A DNA stretch of 64,000 nucleotides from an uncultured Clostridia bacterium (GTDB lineage Bacteria > Bacillota > Clostridia > Christensenellales > QALW01). Each line of letters starts with the position of its first letter. The first letter of the stretch is position 1. The notes beneath the pieces were generated by a model. It did not search any database. It was not told the DNA's origin and worked only from the letters and a program-made list of their open reading frames with translations. The DNA lies in the NCBI GenBank assembly GCA_934434555.1, contig CAKRZX010000006.1, positions 48,053 through 112,052 on the forward strand, written 5' to 3'. Below are positions 60,664 through 64,000 of this stretch, piece by piece. The position numbers were made by a program, and so were the translations under genes.

Positions 60664-60925
60664 GGGCCAAAAAGTGGCGTATTTCAGGGCTTTTTGCGAG
60701 GTGAGCATCATCAGAGGAGCCTTGCGAAAAGCTCGGTTTTCTTATATGGAAACATATCTACTAAGCGAATTTTCCGAGGCTCGGAAAATGAGTGGTAGGG
60801 TTTAGGCTGTGGATTAGATGTCAGGGGTTGTGGCAGTGATATGGATAACAAGGCTGACCGCAGTTCAAGCCACTCGATACTAAGAGGCAGACTTGGCAGT
60901 GGAATAGATAACAGGAGGAATGGGT
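60664..60925 (+). other. Noncoding left end of the rlmD island
   Basis: 262 bases with no supportable gene. It holds one tight inverted repeat, ATTTTCCGA (60769-60777) / TCGGAAAAT (60781-60789), loop GGC. The composition shifts from the rlmD style to a mixed, patchy sequence, as expected of an element end. The AGGAGG at 60913-60918 belongs to the next gene. Confidence 0.6.
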
Positions 60926-61738
60926 ATGGTTTTTAAGACAGATATTTTCAGCCTAGATAAACCTAAGAAGATTACATTTAATTTGGTAGGTGCAAAGCTT
61001 CCAAGTGCAAATGATTTATATTTTCGAGCAAAGCAAGAGGAATTAGTGGACCAATACTCTGCAGCACGAATTTTTATGCATGAGACGGAAACAGATGATT
61101 GGAGCCATTGGTATAATCCGGTAGATAACCCTAGAGCAGACGAGGCATTTCATTTAATTTTCAGGTCTCATTTTTATGAAACAGCTCTTTTTTACTACAA
61201 TGCAGTAGTAGATATATCTTGGGCACTTTGTTATGTAGCTGTTGAATTCGCTTGCAGTAAAAAAGGAAAACGAGTAAATGTTTCAGGTATGAAATCTATA
61301 GAGGAGTCAGCTGAGTTGCTTAGAAGTGTAGAAAGAAATGTAACTTCTCCAACCGCAGAGGAAAATCCATTTGAGTATTTAAAAATGATGTGCCCAGAGT
61401 TCGTTCCTGCCATTGACCAGATTATAGAATTTTGGAATGTATTTTCTTCTACTGAGATTAGGAAGAGGTATAATTTTTGTAAACACAAAGGTCGTCCAGC
61501 CTATGAGGAAATAGAGAAACTAAAGCCCGGAAGAATGATGGGAATATATGTTGAAAATAAGTCATCAGGTGAAGTAACACAGATTGCGTCTGATATCAGT
61601 GATGTTAAATATTCATTCTCATTAGAAGCTGCAATAGCTGAATTACAAGAGTTTGATGATAATGTGTTGTTCCCATATTTAGATAAATTGATAAAGACAA
61701 TTGAAGAAATACTGGAACCTTCACCGATGATAATGTGA
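60926..61738 (+). CDS. HEPN-like protein (possible RNase), island cargo
   Basis: 270 residues from MVFKTDIFSLDKPKKITFNL; the second ATG is chosen because AGGAGG is seven bases before it and only one base from the ATG at 60920. The chain is largely helical. SHFYETALFYYNAVVDISWA is a long central helix, and STEIRKRYNFCKHKGRPAYE contains R-(five residues)-H, which fits the RX4-6H motif of HEPN ribonucleases such as those in toxin-antitoxin, Abi and CRISPR systems. A small beta part (GIYVENKSSGEVTQIASDIS) and a final helix pair follow. The fold assignment rests on the motif and helix pattern only. Codon use is AT-rich, unlike rlmD. Twenty bases separate it from the SUKH gene. Confidence 0.55.
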   Translation: MVFKTDIFSLDKPKKITFNLVGAKLPSANDLYFRAKQEELVDQYSAARIFMHETETDDWSHWYNPVDNPRADEAFHLIFRSHFYETALFYYNAVVDISWALCYVAVEFACSKKGKRVNVSGMKSIEESAELLRSVERNVTSPTAEENPFEYLKMMCPEFVPAIDQIIEFWNVFSSTEIRKRYNFCKHKGRPAYEEIEKLKPGRMMGIYVENKSSGEVTQIASDISDVKYSFSLEAAIAELQEFDDNVLFPYLDKLIKTIEEILEPSPMIM

Positions 61739-61757
61739 AAATCACAAGGAGGTAATT

Positions 61758-62186
61758 ATGATTTCAAATGAATTACAACAGATAGTAGATAAATTCAAAG
61801 AACAAGGAAAGATGGCTTTTCTTGAAGCGGCAACAAAAGAAAGAATTGATATCTTTGAAAAAGAGAATGACATCACTCTTCCAATAAAGTATAAAGAATG
61901 GTTATTGTTCTCTGACGGTGGAGAGTTTTTTCTACCTGCAGGTATTCAGTTATATGGAGTTGAGCACAAGCCTGTAATTAATGTTCCTAATGCGGAAGTA
62001 AGCAGTTTCATGGTATATGCAATGATGAATGTGGATGATAGTGGTTATTACTCCTTTCAGGAAGTAAACACATCTAAGTATTTCTTCCCGTTTGGATATC
62101 AGATTACAAAGGAAACTATTTTGCAAGATGATAGATTTATGATGAGTAATCTGGGCGGTGAGCTTTCAGTTGCGTTGAATGGATAA
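61758..62186 (+). CDS. SMI1/KNR4 (SUKH) family protein
   Basis: 142 residues with AAGGAGG seven bases before the start. KERIDIFEKENDITLPIKYK and then EWLLFSDGGEFFLPAGIQLY is the classic start of the SUKH fold, with the IxxFE and LPxxYK...F.NGG pattern. YYSFQEVNTSKYFFPFGYQI fits the later strands. In bacteria SUKH proteins are mostly immunity proteins against nuclease or deaminase toxins, and they also occur in defence loci. Its place between a HEPN-like protein and a restriction nuclease suggests it restrains one of them, but no pairing is proven. The stop is 23 bases before the Mrr start. Confidence 0.85.
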   Translation: MISNELQQIVDKFKEQGKMAFLEAATKERIDIFEKENDITLPIKYKEWLLFSDGGEFFLPAGIQLYGVEHKPVINVPNAEVSSFMVYAMMNVDDSGYYSFQEVNTSKYFFPFGYQITKETILQDDRFMMSNLGGELSVALNG

Positions 62187-62208
62187 AAAAGAGGAGGAAG
62201 GTGAGAGA

Positions 62209-63123
62209 ATGTATTACGATACATTGAATTCAGAAGAACAGGTTTCGTACCTTATCAAGCCAATTCTTGAGGTCCTTCAGGCAGCTGGTGGACAGTTGGA
62301 ACGTTCTGAGATTAGAGACAGAATCAGTGAATTGGATGAGCATATTGCGGAGTTTGAACAGAAACTGTACACCTCCAACAAGACAGGAAATCAGTACAAG
62401 AAGTTTGATTTTAAGTTTAACTTTGCCATCAAAGAGTTAGGATATGTTGGCCTTATTTCTTATGTGAAATACAATCCACAGATTACGCTCACTCAAGAAG
62501 GAGCCAGTGTTGACTTGTCGAACTTTGATGTAAAAACCGAAGTTAGAGATAAAGCACGCACATATTGGGAAGAACACTCTGCCAAGAATAAAGCAAAGAA
62601 CAAACCGGCAGCAACTCCTGATGTGGAAGATGAGGATAACGAGTCTTCTGAGGACGAGTTGTTGGATGACTTCAAGGTAAAATTGCAGAGTGCGATTGCT
62701 AATATGTCTCCGGCAAAATTTGAGCAGTTTTCGAGAGCGCTTCTCACGAAGATGGGAGTGCAGTTCACGAATAAGGGAGTCCAGATTTCTAACGATGGTG
62801 GAATTGATGGTTATGGATATCACATTGATGACGACGATTTCAGAACGACAAGAGTGGTCATCCAGTGTAAAAGGTTTAATACAAATCCTGTAAGTGAGCC
62901 AGACATCAATCAGTTCCTTGGTGCAATGAATAAGTTCCAAGCTGACTATGGTGTGTTTATCACAAACAGTCGATTTACAAATAAGGCTCGTGAGGCAGCA
63001 AGAGAAGGTACACCGATTACGCTCATTGATGGGAATGACTTAATCAGGTTGGTTATTAAGTACGAACTGTTTATCACACCGGTTACCACATATGTGCTGG
63101 ATGATTTCTATTCAGAAGATTAA
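62209..63123 (+). CDS. Mrr-family type IV restriction endonuclease
   Basis: 304 residues from MYYDTLNSEEQVSYLIKPIL, with GAGGAGG and GAAGGTGAG upstream; the longer frame begins inside the SUKH gene. Residues 5-95 are the Mrr N-terminal winged-helix domain (VLQAAGGQLERSEIRDRISE, then FNFAIKELGYVGLI). A charged linker (about 115-155, DVEDEDNESSEDEL) leads to the catalytic domain (about 160-285), with SPAKFEQFSRALLTKMG, NDGGIDGYGYH and VVIQCKRF, which give the D...QxK core, then GVFITNSRFTNKAREAA. Mrr enzymes cut DNA bearing modified bases, without a partner methylase. The protein looks intact and is the clearest defence gene of the island. Confidence 0.9.
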   Translation: MYYDTLNSEEQVSYLIKPILEVLQAAGGQLERSEIRDRISELDEHIAEFEQKLYTSNKTGNQYKKFDFKFNFAIKELGYVGLISYVKYNPQITLTQEGASVDLSNFDVKTEVRDKARTYWEEHSAKNKAKNKPAATPDVEDEDNESSEDELLDDFKVKLQSAIANMSPAKFEQFSRALLTKMGVQFTNKGVQISNDGGIDGYGYHIDDDDFRTTRVVIQCKRFNTNPVSEPDINQFLGAMNKFQADYGVFITNSRFTNKAREAAREGTPITLIDGNDLIRLVIKYELFITPVTTYVLDDFYSED

Positions 63124-63606
63124 ACCTTTTAATTTTGCCATACTTTTTAATTATTGAGAAAAGAGGTGTCGCTTTGGTAGCAGCAACAACAGCATACCGA
63201 ACACAAAATGCCAAAATGGGCTGCTATCAAAGTGGCCCTACATACAGGAAAAAACCCAGAAATAGCGCTATTTCAAGCTGTTTCTGGGCTATACGCTTGT
63301 ATCAAAGATTGCGTCTTGATAGACTAGGCGAACAGTACTGGTGGATTTGTCGTGTAAATCTTTGACTATTGAGGTCGAGTGCATGGGAATTGTGGTTATT
63401 GATGCACTCGAAAATAGTCGTTGACTTATCCCTTGTACTGCGAACAGGCAGTGTTGAGACGATGGAAATTCTGAGACTATTGACTTTGGCATTATAATAG
63501 GAAATATAAAGGGAATTTCAGACATGTTCCCATAAACAGCTGAGGTCTAGGCTGTGATATTGATAGCAACAGAAGCAGCCATATTTCTACTACAGATATG
63601 AGTTGA
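63124..63606 (+). other. Structured noncoding region with several long inverted repeats
   Basis: No supportable gene; short frames here lack ribosome sites. The stretch is unusually rich in dyads. CTTTGGTAGCAGC (63172-63184) pairs with GCTGCTATCAAAG (63220-63232, one G-U). CCCAGAAA (63255-63262) pairs with TTTCTGGG (63281-63288), enclosing AAATAGCGCTATTT. TCGAGTGCAT (63375-63384) pairs with ATGCACTCGA (63402-63411), extended outward by GACTAT (63364-63369) / ATAGTC (63414-63419). None ends in a T-run. It could be element-end structure, recombinase arm sites or a structured RNA. Confidence 0.6.
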
Positions 63607-63669
63607 TATGTTTCCACGAACAAACGGAGACATTTTGATACATACCATATTAGCCGGGACAGGTTCCAG

Positions 63670-64000
63670 ATGCCTGACATCAATCCGGACCTATCGAGCC
63701 ATGTGGAGACGGTTGTTCTTTTGTCCCAACTGAAACAAAAGCCGGATGATTACATTAATGTCACGATTGAACCTGATGATATGGATATAACATCTGCAGA
63801 GACTAAGGCTACATATGATGAGATAAAGAAGTATGTGGCTGAACATAATGCCGGCATGAAGGTTTCCAATCTGTATATCTCACAGGTAAAGAGAAAATGC
63901 GGAATTGAGGTTGGAAAGAATTATAATTTACCTAAAAATGAAGATAGCAGGCAACCGCAGTGTCCAGAAGATAAAGAGAGTGCAATTGTGGAGGCATTGA
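63670..64000 (+). CDS. RlmD/RumA C-terminal-tail-like open frame, cut by the window edge
   Basis: From ATG 63670 (frame open back to 63607) the product starts MPDINPDLSSHVETVVLLSQ, then MDITSAETKATYDEIKKYVA, MKVSNLYISQVKRKCGIEVG, NYNLPKNEDSRQPQCPEDKE, and runs off the edge without a stop. HVETVVLLS equals the end of RlmD. The following helical tail is one I remember as a C-terminal extension on RumA-annotated proteins in Lachnospiraceae mobile elements. The preceding sequence is not methyltransferase, so this is not a whole rlmD. It is either a gene end supplied by a mobile element or a displaced rlmD 3' end. No good ribosome site is seen, so it may not be translated alone. Confidence 0.5.
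   Translation, partial: MPDINPDLSSHVETVVLLSQLKQKPDDYINVTIEPDDMDITSAETKATYDEIKKYVAEHNAGMKVSNLYISQVKRKCGIEVGKNYNLPKNEDSRQPQCPEDKESAIVEAL
63700..63713 (+). repeat. Right att-like core (direct repeat copy 2)
   Basis: CATGTGGAGACGGT, identical and in the same orientation and codon phase as 60622-60635. The match extends imperfectly to the right (TTGTTCTT against ATGTTTGC). This marks the right boundary of the island or the left boundary of the next element. Confidence 0.75.

Larger units (their letters stand above)
60622..63713. mobile_element. Integrase-less genomic island (CIME-like) at the 3' end of rlmD
   Basis: The 3.1-kb segment lies between the two 14-base direct repeats. It differs from the rest of the window: A/T-ending codons, freer spacing, long inverted repeats in noncoding ends, and genes of defence or toxin-immunity type (HEPN-like, SUKH, Mrr). 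The 3' end of rum/rlmD is an established attachment site of streptococcal and other Firmicute elements. No integrase, relaxase or transposase is encoded between the repeats, so it fits a cis-mobilisable element or decayed remnant that would need a recombinase in trans. The right side may run into a second element beyond the window. Confidence 0.62.

Noticed and set aside
63135..63365. 76-residue plus-strand frame downstream of Mrr
   Set aside because: No ribosome site, composition unlike a protein, and it covers two inverted repeats; treated as noncoding.

Overview
The window looks like the chromosome of a spore-forming, plant-glycan-degrading Clostridia bacterium, probably an uncultured gut or rumen relative of the Oscillospiraceae, Lachnospiraceae or Christensenellales. 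A SpoIIP-type amidase, SpoVT and an alpha/beta small acid-soluble spore protein indicate endospores. The dprA-topA-trmFO-hslV-hslU order, RNase J, MltG, YitT and consensus -35/-10 promoters with 17-bp spacers fit Firmicutes. Genus and species cannot be read from the sequence alone.

Layout. 1-7.1 kb: the end of a GH36-like gene, a GH78 rhamnosidase, a 33-residue peptide and a 1410-residue secreted apiosidase-like (DUF4038) enzyme with duplicated N-terminal modules. 7.2-12.3 kb: an ABC exporter operon (adaptor lipoprotein, FtsX-type permease, two ATPases, the second carrying an AbrB-like tail). 12.3-25.2 kb: sugar catabolism, with a PocR-AraC regulator, L-fucose isomerase, a GH99-like protein, a TetR gene with a decayed GNAT gene behind it, a seven-gene minus-strand uronate operon (mannonate oxidoreductase, uxuA, uxaC, two Gfo/Idh/MocA oxidoreductases, two TIM-barrel isomerases) and a divergent AraC regulator. 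25.4-40.2 kb: housekeeping genes, plus a PPi-type phosphofructokinase and a nucleotidyltransferase-phosphomannomutase fusion. 40.3-48.6 kb: two membrane-anchored surface proteins and a second glycan cluster (AraC, DUF4038 lipoprotein, beta-helix protein, GHL6-like hydrolase). 48.7-60.7 kb: sporulation genes, a tyrosine recombinase, an amidohydrolase, YitT, a two-component system, a large Cys-rich repeat protein and rlmD.

60.6-64 kb is different in character: AT-rich codon use, less tightly packed genes and long inverted repeats. It lies between two copies of a 14-bp sequence. One copy is inside the 3' end of rlmD; the other starts an open frame resembling the C-terminal tail of RlmD/RumA-like proteins. 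The cargo is a HEPN-like protein, a SUKH (SMI1/KNR4) protein and an Mrr-type restriction endonuclease. This looks like an integrase-less genomic island at the rlmD attachment site and is the best candidate for an undescribed, defence-related system here.

Taken together, the carbohydrate genes (rhamnosidase, two apiosidase-like enzymes, fucose isomerase, glucuronate pathway, beta-helix and GHL6 proteins) fit breakdown of a branched pectic glycan of the rhamnogalacturonan-II kind. The substrate assignment is inference.
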